DNA from: an uncultured Eubacteriales bacterium
GTDB lineage: Bacteria > Bacillota > Clostridia > Oscillospirales > CAG-382
Length of the DNA stretch: 64,000 bases
NCBI GenBank assembly: GCA_900551295.1
Contig: URVJ01000012.1
Span: 7,786 to 71,785 of the forward strand
Direction: 5' to 3'
Made by a program: the position numbers and the translations under genes. The notes beneath the pieces were generated by a model that saw only the letters and a program-made list of their open reading frames with translations, searched no databases and was not told the DNA's origin. Shown one piece after another: positions 17,468-24,963 of the stretch; the stretch's first letter is position 1, and the number at the start of each line of letters is the position of its first letter.

Positions 17468-18058
17468 TTACATTGTTATGTATTTTTTATACGCTTTAAA
17501 ATAAAGCGCGCCGGAATAAAGAGTAAAGAATATGACGACTGCCATAAAGATATACGTAAGCGGTCTGTAAGTTACGAAAAAGTCCGAGAAAGAGAAGATC
17601 ATGGGTTCGAGTATGAGAAGTTCTATGAAAATACACTGAGAGAACGTCTTTATCTTACCCGGCATTGCGGCTGCTATTACAACATGCTCCGCGTTTACCG
17701 CAACAAGTCTCATTGACGTTACGGCAAATTCTCTGAAAACAACGACTATCGTCGTAATCACAAGCCAGAGTCTCATTTCCTCAAACGCGTATATTGACGC
17801 TATGAGCGCGCCGATAACCATGAACTTATCGGCAAGAGGATCCATAAACTTTCCGAAATTTGTGATGAGATTGTATTTTCTCGCTATCTTTCCGTCGGCA
17901 AAATCCGTTACCGCCGAGAGAAAGAAAACTACCGCCGACACTATATAAAGCGGCACTTTTATATCCTCGTTTCCGAGTGCGTTCGGAAGCATAAGGCATA
18001 CTACGAAAATCGGAACCATACATATGCGGAGTATTGTGAGTTTATTCGGCAAATTCAT
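17468..18058 (-). CDS. pgsA: CDP-diacylglycerol-glycerol-3-phosphate 3-phosphatidyltransferase
   Basis: The product is 196 aa from the ATG at 18058. It makes phosphatidylglycerophosphate, the committed step to phosphatidylglycerol. The CDP-alcohol phosphotransferase motif is DGKIARKYN followed by GKFMDPLADK, matching D-G-x2-A-R-x8-G-x3-D-x3-D. The N-terminus NLPNKLTILRICMVPIFV is typical, and about five more hydrophobic helices follow. A GTG three codons upstream (18067) fits the AGGAAAG site slightly better and may be the true start. rimO lies directly upstream. Confidence 0.93.
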   Translation of the reverse strand: MNLPNKLTILRICMVPIFVVCLMLPNALGNEDIKVPLYIVSAVVFFLSAVTDFADGKIARKYNLITNFGKFMDPLADKFMVIGALIASIYAFEEMRLWLVITTIVVVFREFAVTSMRLVAVNAEHVVIAAAMPGKIKTFSQCIFIELLILEPMIFSFSDFFVTYRPLTYIFMAVVIFFTLYSGALYFKAYKKYITM

Positions 18059-18083
18059 AAATAACACTTTTCTTTCCTTTTGC

Positions 18084-19436
18084 TCAAAGTACCGCTTCGC
18101 CGAGAAGGTCATAATCCATAACCTCGGTTATTTTTACGTTTACAAATTCACCCGGTGCGACTTTTCTGTCCTTGGACGAAAAATATACTTTACCGTCTAT
18201 TTCGGGTGCGTCAAATTCGCTTCTGCCGAAATACACGCCGGCTGCCTTGTCAAAGCCCTCGCAGAGGACGGTCAGAACCTTGCCGACCTGCTTTTTATTG
18301 AAAGCCTCATGTATTTCAAACTGATTCTGCATAAGCTTATCCATTCGCTTCTGCTTTGTCTTTTCGGGAACTATGCCCTCTTTTATCTTTGCCGCGGGCG
18401 TTCCATCCTGACATGAGAACGTGAACACGCCGAGTCTTTCAAACTTAATCTCTTTCAGAAACTCCGCAAGCAATGCGAAATCTTCTTTTGTTTCTCCGGG
18501 AAATCCGACTATTACCGTGGAACGGATTACTATGCCCGGCACTTCTTTTCGCAGCAGAGCTATCTTTTCCTTTATGAGCGCGCTGTTTCCGCGTCTGCCC
18601 ATTGCTTTTAAGACCTTATCGGAAATGTGCTGTATCGGAAGGTCTATATATTTTACGACCTTAGGCTCCGACGCTATTGTTTTTACAAGGCTTTCCGTAA
18701 GCTCTTCGGGGTAACAGTAGAGTATTCTCACCCATTTTACTCCGTCTATCTTACAGACCTCGTGCAGCAGAACGTCGAGTTTGGGTTCGCCGTAAAGGTC
18801 GTTTCCGTATCTTGTGGTGTCCTGGGAAACAAGGATTATTTCCTTTGCTCCGAGAGAAACCATTTCCTTAGCCTCGGCAACGACGTCCTCGATCTTTCGG
18901 CTTCTGAACTTTCCGCGCAGATACGGAATTATACAGTATGTACAGTGATTGTCGCAGCCCTCCGATATTTTAATATATACCGAGCTTTCGTCAGTCGTTA
19001 CAACCCTGTCTCCGCCGAGAGGATGGTTTTCGGGCGCGGTTATGCAGCTGTACTTTGCTTTATCCTTTTTACCGCCGTTTTCGTAGGCATATTTTACAGC
19101 CTCGGTTATTTTCTCTATATCGCCGACGCCCACTATTGCGTCAACCTCCGGCATGAGGTCGAAAATTTCCTCTTTATACCGCTGCGAAAGACAGCCGGTG
19201 ACAACTATGCCTTTAAGATTTCTGTTTTCGCGCAGCCATGCGACGTCGAGAATGGTGTCTATCGCCTCTTGCTTTGCGCTGTCGATAAACGCGCAGGTAT
19301 TTACAACCACAACGTCTGCGTTTATATCCTCTTCGACTATTTCGATACCTGCCTTATTAAGCTCCGCGAGCATAAGCTCCGAATCCACAAGATTTTTTGA
19401 ACAGCCCAAAGAAACAAACGCGCATTTTATACTCAT
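18084..19436 (-). CDS. rimO: Ribosomal protein uS12 methylthiotransferase RimO
   Basis: The 450-aa radical-SAM enzyme methylthiolates Asp88 of ribosomal protein S12. It begins CAFVSLGCSKNLVDSELML (UPF0004 domain, with Cys for the second 4Fe-4S cluster). The SAM cluster motif CDNHCTYCIIPYLRGKF (CxxxCxxC) is in the middle, and a C-terminal TRAM domain ends in KITEVMDYDLLGEAVL. The ATG at 19436 has AAAGGT upstream; in-frame codons further up are not needed. A 10-bp perfect hairpin (TTTATCCGCA / TGCGGATAAA, 19465-19494) lies in its leader. Confidence 0.95.
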   Translation of the reverse strand: MSIKCAFVSLGCSKNLVDSELMLAELNKAGIEIVEEDINADVVVVNTCAFIDSAKQEAIDTILDVAWLRENRNLKGIVVTGCLSQRYKEEIFDLMPEVDAIVGVGDIEKITEAVKYAYENGGKKDKAKYSCITAPENHPLGGDRVVTTDESSVYIKISEGCDNHCTYCIIPYLRGKFRSRKIEDVVAEAKEMVSLGAKEIILVSQDTTRYGNDLYGEPKLDVLLHEVCKIDGVKWVRILYCYPEELTESLVKTIASEPKVVKYIDLPIQHISDKVLKAMGRRGNSALIKEKIALLRKEVPGIVIRSTVIVGFPGETKEDFALLAEFLKEIKFERLGVFTFSCQDGTPAAKIKEGIVPEKTKQKRMDKLMQNQFEIHEAFNKKQVGKVLTVLCEGFDKAAGVYFGRSEFDAPEIDGKVYFSSKDRKVAPGEFVNVKITEVMDYDLLGEAVL

Positions 19437-19506
19437 TTCAACATACCTTTCTGAAATTCCGGGTTTTATCCGCATAAAACTCTGTGCGGATAAAGGTTTA
19501 CACAAT

Positions 19507-19535
19507 ATATTACCACACTATTTTATTAAAATCAA
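19507..19535 (-). promoter_or_regulatory. Sigma-A-type promoter of rimO
   Basis: TTGATT at 19535-19530 and TAATAT at 19512-19507 with a 17-bp spacer. The 10-bp hairpin at 19465-19494 follows within the leader. Confidence 0.6.
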
Positions 19536-19577
19536 GTGCGCAGCGCTTTTTTGTATGCGCCATAACGTAAATTTTTA

Positions 19578-19606
19578 TTGAAAATTGCAGCAGCCTATGA
19601 TAAAAT
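19578..19606 (+). promoter_or_regulatory. Promoter of the AraC-family gene
   Basis: TTGAAA at 19578-19583 and TAAAAT at 19601-19606 with a 17-bp spacer. The hairpin array at 19610 begins almost at the predicted transcription start. Confidence 0.7.
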
Positions 19607-19609
19607 ACT

Positions 19610-19672
19610 AATGAATTGCCTGTCGGCATGAATTGAAATTTAAATTTCATGAATTGCGCTATGCGTATGGCA
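19610..19672 (+). repeat. Hairpin-array leader element, copy 1
   Basis: After AATGAAT come TGCC-TGTC-GGCA (19617-19628), a TGAAT linker, the 16-bp perfect palindrome TGAAATTTAAATTTCA (19634-19649), another TGAAT linker and a weaker TTGC...GCAA pair. The same module order and linkers recur in the leader of agrB (35512-35593). It fills most of the predicted 5' UTR of the AraC-family gene. Confidence 0.7.
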
Positions 19673-19691
19673 AGTGTGAGGTAAAACAATC

Positions 19692-20492
19692 ATGATAAAC
19701 AAAAACAGTTTTCCCGAGCAGAACAAATTCGGCATCTCTATCGAGGACAGCGGATATGCGCTCCTCGACAGCACATGGTACAGGGAAAACGAATGCAGTC
19801 CGTTCTCAAGGCTGTATTTTATAAAGGGCGGGAGCGGATATTTAAAGAAAGACGGCAAAACAATACCGATAAAAGGCGGTTTTGTCTATCTCGTTCCGGC
19901 AGAATGTCAGTTCTCATACGGCTGCGAAAGTCTTGAAAAGCTCTACTTTCACATCTCGGTCTTAACGTCCGAAAAATACGAGCTGCTTGCCGGAATAAAA
20001 GAAATATACTGTCTTCCGTTTTCGCAGCAAGAGTTTGACCGTCTTTACGAATGTTACTTTTCAGAGGACTACGCACGCCTGCTTGAGCTAAAAAGCACGC
20101 TGTATTCGTCGGTATCCGAATTTCTTTCGCTTACGCATTTTTTCGGCGTTCCCATAAAAAGATATTCCGAGACCGTTGAAAAGGCTATGAAATACATTCA
20201 GCACAATCCGCTTATAAGCCTGCGCGCAAAGGACATTTCGGACGCGTTATTCATCTCCGAAAGCAAGCTGCGAAAAGCTTTCAAGGACGAGACAGGCACG
20301 GCTGTCGGCACTTACTCCGATACGATAGTATTCAACATGGCAAAAAGAATGCTTGTCGAAAACAGGCTTTCGGTAAAGGACATCAGCCGCGTCCTGGGAT
20401 TCTGCGATCAGTTCTATTTTTCGCGCAGCTTTAAGTCGCGTTTCGGCAAAACTCCGCTGCAATACAGACGCGACAACATACGTACCTTATGA
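19692..20492 (+). CDS. AraC family transcriptional regulator with N-terminal cupin-like domain
   Basis: The 266-aa protein has an N-terminal AraC-type sensory beta barrel (RLYFIKGGSGYLKKDGKTI, GGFVYLVPAECQFSYG) and two C-terminal helix-turn-helix units over the last 100 residues: ISLRAKDISDALFISESKLR and LSVKDISRVLGFCDQFYFSR, then FGKTPLQYR. It should bind DNA and respond to a small ligand, probably a sugar, but the target is unknown. GTGAGGT precedes the ATG. It is divergent from rimO and has an unusual structured leader. Confidence 0.88.
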   Translation: MINKNSFPEQNKFGISIEDSGYALLDSTWYRENECSPFSRLYFIKGGSGYLKKDGKTIPIKGGFVYLVPAECQFSYGCESLEKLYFHISVLTSEKYELLAGIKEIYCLPFSQQEFDRLYECYFSEDYARLLELKSTLYSSVSEFLSLTHFFGVPIKRYSETVEKAMKYIQHNPLISLRAKDISDALFISESKLRKAFKDETGTAVGTYSDTIVFNMAKRMLVENRLSVKDISRVLGFCDQFYFSRSFKSRFGKTPLQYRRDNIRTL

Positions 20493-20553
20493 CGCGTATT
20501 ACATTTTTTTGCAGTTTTTCCTGAAATTTTATGTATTAAGTTTCTATATCTAC

Positions 20554-20582
20554 TTGAAAAATGTTCCGCGATATGATAGAAT
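20554..20582 (+). promoter_or_regulatory. Promoter of the 20.6-kb secreted-protein gene
   Basis: TTGAAA at 20554-20559 and TAGAAT at 20577-20582 with a 17-bp spacer. Confidence 0.7.
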
Positions 20583-20615
20583 TAATCATAGCAAATTTAC
20601 AAAGGTGTGATTATT

Positions 20616-21134
20616 TTGAAAAGAAAGAAGATATTGACCGTAATACTCAGCCTTATGATTTCGGCTCTTATGCTTGCGTTTTCGGTTATTACGGTCGTCG
20701 CATATTCGTCCGACGAAGATCCGCTTGTAACGCTCAGTTACTTAAACGAGGTCGTTATACCAAAGCTCAAAGCAGAGCTGGGCGCATCATCGCAGAACGG
20801 AAATAACGGTTCCGGCAGCGTTCAGACAGGCACTTCAGCAAACACCGGCGACGCGTCGGGTACATACGAAACGCTTGAGCTTGACATCGGCGACACGCTG
20901 CTTGCAAAAAGCGCGCTTGAAATAATTGTCCGTCCCGGAAGTATCGTAACTGCGGTAAGTCCTTTCAAACAGCAAGGCATTGCCGACATTACAAACGGCA
21001 ACGAGCTTTACGACGGCGACGAATTCGCAATAAACGCCTACTGCATCATTCCGCGCGGAAACGACGGCAGAGGCGTAAGAGTCTTCAGTGAAAAGGCATA
21101 CATTCTGATAAGAGGTGAATACGAAATTGGCTAA
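20616..21134 (+). CDS. Secreted or membrane-anchored protein of unknown function
   Basis: The product is 172 aa from a TTG with AAAGGTG upstream. A basic start (KRKK) is followed by a hydrophobic signal or anchor (ILTVILSLMISALMLAFSV), then EDPLVTLSYLNEVVIPKLKA. A Gly/Ser/Asn-rich spacer (about residues 55-85) leads to a C-terminal beta-rich domain (LDIGDTLLAKSALEIIVRPG ... GDEFAINAYCIIPRG). Similar short exported proteins with a xxLSYLxxxxxP segment are common in gut Clostridia, but no function is known to me. It overlaps the next small gene by eight bases. Confidence 0.7.
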   Translation: MKRKKILTVILSLMISALMLAFSVITVVAYSSDEDPLVTLSYLNEVVIPKLKAELGASSQNGNNGSGSVQTGTSANTGDASGTYETLELDIGDTLLAKSALEIIVRPGSIVTAVSPFKQQGIADITNGNELYDGDEFAINAYCIIPRGNDGRGVRVFSEKAYILIRGEYEIG

Positions 21135-21246
21135 AAAAACTTCTAAATTCTCAAAAAGAGAGATAGCTGTAAGAGCAATGGCAATAGTTCTCGCCGTTCT
21201 CTTTGTTGTAACAGGTCTTATTGCCGTTCTTCCGACATTCTTTTAA
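21127..21246 (+). CDS. 39-aa single-pass membrane protein
   Basis: A TTG start at 21127, nine bases after AGAGGTG, opens a 39-codon gene. The product has a basic head (AKKTSKFSKREIAVR) and one hydrophobic helix (AIVLAVLFVVTGLIAVLPTFF). It overlaps the upstream secreted-protein gene by eight bases, which argues for coupled translation. It is too small for family assignment. Tiny proteins of this basic-head, one-helix form occur next to wall or sporulation genes in Bacillota, but the role is unknown. Confidence 0.6.
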   Translation: MAKKTSKFSKREIAVRAMAIVLAVLFVVTGLIAVLPTFF

Positions 21247-21321
21247 TTGATAAAAGACCTTTCACAGCCGCATATGACGCCGGTATATCGTTATTCGGCG
21301 CCGCGCAATTAAACCGCATAC

Positions 21322-21358
21322 GACGCATACTTGTTTTATTTTACCGGTATGCGTCTTG
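21322..21358 (+). terminator. Stem-loop ahead of the SpoIID-like gene
   Basis: GACGCATAC (21322-21330) and GTATGCGTC (21347-21355) form a perfect 9-bp stem followed by a weak T tract (TTGTCTTT). It may terminate the small-gene transcript or act in the leader of the next gene. Confidence 0.5.
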
Positions 21359-21382
21359 TCTTTCACGGAAAGGGTGAAATAT

Positions 21383-22804
21383 ATGTCCCGCAAAACAAGA
21401 TTTACGCTTATTTTCGCGCTGCTTTGCGCTTTATTCATGTTTAACGCCTTTGCGGACGGTGTGAGCGCCGAAACAAAGGTAAGAGTCGGAATTTTCTACT
21501 CATCGACGGCTTTCAAAGGACAAGCTGCCGTAAACTCGGAAACCGGCTTTTCGATAGGCGTCTATGACGAAAACGGCGATTTTTCCGAAACCGCGCTTGA
21601 TGAAACAGTCAAAAACGCATACGTATACATAAACGACGGCGCACTTGTTTTTGCGTCGGAGGACATGAAAAACGCGCAAAACAATCCCGACAGCGTAATT
21701 TTCCGCGCCGAAAATGGACAGAAACTTGTTCTTCGCCCTGCCGCGCTTTCGGAAAATTCGGACAATAACGCGGCAGCCGACGCAAATTACAGCGCAGACC
21801 TGCCGTACATCGGAATTTCCGGCAAGAAATATCCCGAACTTCTCGAATTCGTAATGGATCCCAACGGCAACATAAAAGTTATAAACGTCGTCGGGCTTGA
21901 ACAGTACATAAAGGGCGTTCTGCCGAACGAGGTCTACACATCATGGGAGCCGGAAGCGCTCAAAGCTGCAGCCGTTGCCACAAGAACATACACCTTAAAG
22001 AGTATGCGCGGCAAACATTCCTCCCTCGGCTTTGATCTATGCCCCACTACCGACTGCCAGGTATATGCCGGCGTTACCAAAACCGCAAAAAGCACCGACT
22101 CCGCCGTTGACGGAACCCACGGACAGGTCTTAACATACAACGGTTCTCTTATAGATGCGGTATATCATGCAATAAGCGGCGGTACGACCGAAAGCGCATG
22201 GGGCGCATGGGGAGGCAACAAAAACGCTCATCCTTATCTTACGGTCGTATCCACTCCGTTTGAAAAATACGGCGAATTAAAGCAGGGACACTGGTCATAT
22301 GTCATTCCGGCAGACACCTTAAAGAGCATTATAAACGCAAAATATCCGGGCAAGCTTACCGGAGACATAAAAAGCATTGATTACAGCACCGACGGCGGCG
22401 AGTACATTCACACTATGGTAATTACCGACACCGACGGAAAGCAGATAAAACTTACAACATCAAGCGCCGTGCGTTCGCTGTTCAACAAATACGCGCTCAG
22501 CGCAAACTTCACTCTCGGGCGCACCTTTGCTCCGTCCGACGAACAGACGGACGACACCGTAACAGTTATAACCTCAAAAGGCAAAAGGACTGTTGACGCC
22601 GCAGACGGTCTTACGCTTATCACGGCAGACTCAACGGAAAGCTTTTCCGGGCTTTCGGACGTATATTTTCTTAACGGCAAAGGCTACGGCCACGGCGTGG
22701 GAATGAGCCAGTTCGGCGCACAGTATGCGGCTCTTGAGGGCTACACATACAAGCAGATCCTCGAAACCTACTACCCCGGAACGCTCATAGTAAGCAAATA
22801 TTAA
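21383..22804 (+). CDS. SpoIID/LytB domain protein (exported)
   Basis: The product is 473 aa from the ATG at 21383 (AAAGGGTGA upstream), with a signal peptide (FTLIFALLCALFMFNAFADG). The SpoIID/LytB domain starts near residue 165: VVGLEQYIKGVLPNEVYTSW, PEALKAAAVATRTYTL, CPTTDCQVYAGV. It ends with GYGHGVGMSQFGAQYAALEG and QILETYYPGT. SpoIID proteins are lytic transglycosylases that act on denuded glycan during engulfment; related proteins also act in vegetative walls. The N-terminal 150 residues are a separate region. No other spo genes adjoin it, so a sporulation role is only an inference. Confidence 0.9.
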   Translation: MSRKTRFTLIFALLCALFMFNAFADGVSAETKVRVGIFYSSTAFKGQAAVNSETGFSIGVYDENGDFSETALDETVKNAYVYINDGALVFASEDMKNAQNNPDSVIFRAENGQKLVLRPAALSENSDNNAAADANYSADLPYIGISGKKYPELLEFVMDPNGNIKVINVVGLEQYIKGVLPNEVYTSWEPEALKAAAVATRTYTLKSMRGKHSSLGFDLCPTTDCQVYAGVTKTAKSTDSAVDGTHGQVLTYNGSLIDAVYHAISGGTTESAWGAWGGNKNAHPYLTVVSTPFEKYGELKQGHWSYVIPADTLKSIINAKYPGKLTGDIKSIDYSTDGGEYIHTMVITDTDGKQIKLTTSSAVRSLFNKYALSANFTLGRTFAPSDEQTDDTVTVITSKGKRTVDAADGLTLITADSTESFSGLSDVYFLNGKGYGHGVGMSQFGAQYAALEGYTYKQILETYYPGTLIVSKY

Positions 22805-22834
22805 GCTCAAAATCAACCGAAAGGACTGTTATAT

Positions 22835-23503
22835 TTGATAATAAACATACTCTCCGGCGACGTCATGGGACAATATGCCGACAAGCTCGGCTTTTCCGAC
22901 AAGGTTATTCCGTTCGGAGAATCAATGATTACCGGACACCCGACAAGCGACATTTTCAGCAAGGAGTTTATTGCGGAACGCGCCGCAAGTCTGAAAACCA
23001 CACCCGAAAAGTACAGAAAAAAGATTGTATTTCCGCTTTCAAAGCTGCGTTCGACGGACGAGGTTCACGTATGGTTCGGCAGAGATATGTACTGCCAGAT
23101 AAATCTTATAACGGTTCTCGCACTGCTTGAGAAAAGCAGCATAAAATCCGCCGTATTCCATGAGGTTTTCGAGGACGACATGGTTGAAAAGTCAAAGACT
23201 GAAATATCAACCGACGGTTTTACCGACGCATACAACAGTATTCTCGTAAACAGAGAACCGACCGTGACGGGACTTGACACGGTAAACTCGGCGCTTGAAA
23301 TGTATTTTGAGTTTATAAACGCCGAAGGTTCTCTCTGCGACTTTATCCGTGAAAACAAGGACGATTCGGTGCTTACGCTGACGCTTAAGATTATACGCTC
23401 CTATGCCGAATACGGGCTTGGCGACGTCGCATGCAAAGATTTGATACTGCGTGTGCGCGAAAAGCAGGGCGATAATCAAAATGCCGAAGCAGAGGAAAAC
23501 TGA
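22835..23503 (+). CDS. DUF1835-like protein of unknown function
   Basis: The product is 222 aa from a TTG with GAAAGGA upstream. The N-terminus (IINILSGDVMGQYADKLGF, VIPFGESMITGHP, FSKEFIAERAASL) and the VHVWFGRDMYCQINLITVLALLE block resemble DUF1835 domains, which begin with a short strand, Gly-Asp and an F-(D/N)-E-x-M segment. No catalytic role is established. No signal peptide is present, so it is cytoplasmic. It is 30 bp downstream of the SpoIID-like gene and ends at a bidirectional terminator. Confidence 0.6.
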   Translation: MIINILSGDVMGQYADKLGFSDKVIPFGESMITGHPTSDIFSKEFIAERAASLKTTPEKYRKKIVFPLSKLRSTDEVHVWFGRDMYCQINLITVLALLEKSSIKSAVFHEVFEDDMVEKSKTEISTDGFTDAYNSILVNREPTVTGLDTVNSALEMYFEFINAEGSLCDFIRENKDDSVLTLTLKIIRSYAEYGLGDVACKDLILRVREKQGDNQNAEAEEN

Positions 23504-23531
23504 GTTTCAGCAAAACAACAACACAAAGGCA

Positions 23532-23585
23532 AAGCCGAGTGCAGGGAGAAACAAATCTCCGTTTAACGCACCCGGCTTATTTTTC
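23532..23585. terminator. Bidirectional terminator between convergent genes
   Basis: AAGCCGAGTGC (23532-23542) pairs with GCACCCGGCTT (23568-23578) around an inner GGAG/CTCC hairpin, with T-rich tracts on the outer sides of both strands. Confidence 0.85.
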
Positions 23586-23599
23586 GGTTTTATTCAGTT

Positions 23600-24364
23600 T
23601 CAGCCGTTAAGCTGTTTTGCCATACTCAAGAGATCTTCGCGCGACAGTTTTCCGTCACTCTGGAAAAGCTCAAAGCTTATTCCTCCGAGTTCCCACTGAA
23701 GATTCTGCATTCTGCTTATCTTTACTTTGTCGGAACCTACGCCGAACACAAGCTCTCCGCGCTGTGCCGCAGCCTTATCCTCATCGGTATACTCATAGTT
23801 TACCGGAACGAATTTCTGTGTATACGAATAGTATCTGTACTCAACGCCGTCCTCGGAAAATACCGTGCAGTCGGCAGCAGAGCCGTCGCCGTCCTGTTGC
23901 AGCGAAGTTTTATGATTATCCTGTGAGAGCACGACCACATCTCCGTCTTTTTCGTAATCGAACAGCAGCGACTTATAGTTTTCAGCCGTATTTCCTTCCC
24001 CGTCCTCAATGGTATTTGAGGCTGTTCTGCCCTCCTTGAAGGTATATCCGTTATCAAAGTTTTCGACAAGCTTTGCTTCAAATCCGGCGTCTCTGACACA
24101 CTGCTCCATTGCCGGCAGCGAAGTATAATCGGGGTTTGAGCTTGAGTGTACGCCGATTGACACGGCATTTTTAACTGCGGCAAATACGCCGACTCCGAGA
24201 ACCGCAACTATTGCCGCGACTGCGAGAATTGTTCTTTTTGACATAAAAGTCCTCTCCTTTTTTGTACCAGCGGCGCTTTTTGCCGCTGAGATGAGTATTT
24301 CTTCCGGAAGATTTTCCGGAACATTGATTTTAAGAAATGCTTTTTTCAGTTCTTCACCTTTCAT
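23600..24364 (-). CDS. Membrane-anchored protein paired with an ECF sigma factor (probable anti-sigma or effector)
   Basis: The product is 254 aa from the ATG at 24364. A cytoplasmic N-terminus of about 46 residues (KKAFLKINVPENLPEEILIS) precedes one membrane helix (RTILAVAAIVAVLGVGVFAAV). About 180 external residues follow, with no conserved catalytic motif that I recognise (Tyr-rich, VEYRYYSYTQKFVPVNYEY). It starts one base after the sigma-factor stop and shares its ribosome site region (GGAGGG). The topology and pairing fit an anti-sigma factor, but no zinc anti-sigma HxxxCxxC motif is present. Confidence 0.65.
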   Translation of the reverse strand: MKGEELKKAFLKINVPENLPEEILISAAKSAAGTKKERTFMSKRTILAVAAIVAVLGVGVFAAVKNAVSIGVHSSSNPDYTSLPAMEQCVRDAGFEAKLVENFDNGYTFKEGRTASNTIEDGEGNTAENYKSLLFDYEKDGDVVVLSQDNHKTSLQQDGDGSAADCTVFSEDGVEYRYYSYTQKFVPVNYEYTDEDKAAAQRGELVFGVGSDKVKISRMQNLQWELGGISFELFQSDGKLSREDLLSMAKQLNG

Positions 24365-24365
24365 T

Positions 24366-24854
24366 TTATTGCCCTCCGTATTCAATTTTCAGCTTTTGCC
24401 GTCCGTACTGAAGTCTTTTTCTGACCGCCGTTTCGGAACACGAAAGAATATTTGCTATCTCGGCGGTCTTATATCCCTCGGCGTAAAACAGATACAGCAC
24501 CTTGCGGTATTTTTCGTCAAGCGACATAACGCTCTCCATAATTCCGTATTCCGGCGTATCGTTACCGCAGTATTCGCGAAGTTCATCAATATCGGCGTAG
24601 CGGTTTCTTATGCGGAATCTGCATATATCCTTTGACTTATTCGCCGCGACCTTCAAAAGCCATGCTTTTTTATGCTCCTCGCCGTTAAAAGACGGAGCGC
24701 AGGTCATATAGCTCATAAATGTTTCCGAAAGCGCGTCCTGTGCGTCGGCATTATTGCCGAGTATTGAATAGCACAGTCTGAAAAGTGTATTTGAATACTT
24801 ATGTACGGTCTGTTCTATTTCTTCATCAGCCGGCCGGACTGAATTTTTTCTCAT
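24366..24854 (-). CDS. ECF-type RNA polymerase sigma factor
   Basis: The 162-aa protein has region 2 (YSNTLFRLCYSILGNNADAQ, DALSETFMSYM, KAWLLKVAANKSKDICR) and region 4 (SLDEKYRKVLYLFYAEGYKT, AEIANILSCSETAVRKRLQY). It would recruit RNA polymerase to a stress regulon. The ATG at 24854 is used because AAAGGAG lies 10 bases upstream. It is co-transcribed with the membrane-anchored partner. No clear sigma-A promoter is visible upstream, which leaves autoregulation possible. Confidence 0.92.
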   Translation of the reverse strand: MRKNSVRPADEEIEQTVHKYSNTLFRLCYSILGNNADAQDALSETFMSYMTCAPSFNGEEHKKAWLLKVAANKSKDICRFRIRNRYADIDELREYCGNDTPEYGIMESVMSLDEKYRKVLYLFYAEGYKTAEIANILSCSETAVRKRLQYGRQKLKIEYGGQ

Positions 24855-24911
24855 TGCATCAGCTCCTTTCACTATATACACGTTCCGCAGTTCTGTTTTG
24901 TGACACAAAAA

Positions 24912-24944
24912 CAAAAAAAATCCGCAGCATATTTCAGCCGCGGA
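24912..24944 (-). terminator. Rho-independent terminator after rny
   Basis: On the minus strand TCCGCGGC (24944-24937) pairs with GCTGCGGA (24928-24921), followed by eight T. Confidence 0.85.
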
Positions 24945-24963
24945 TAAAATATCTGTCTTTTAT

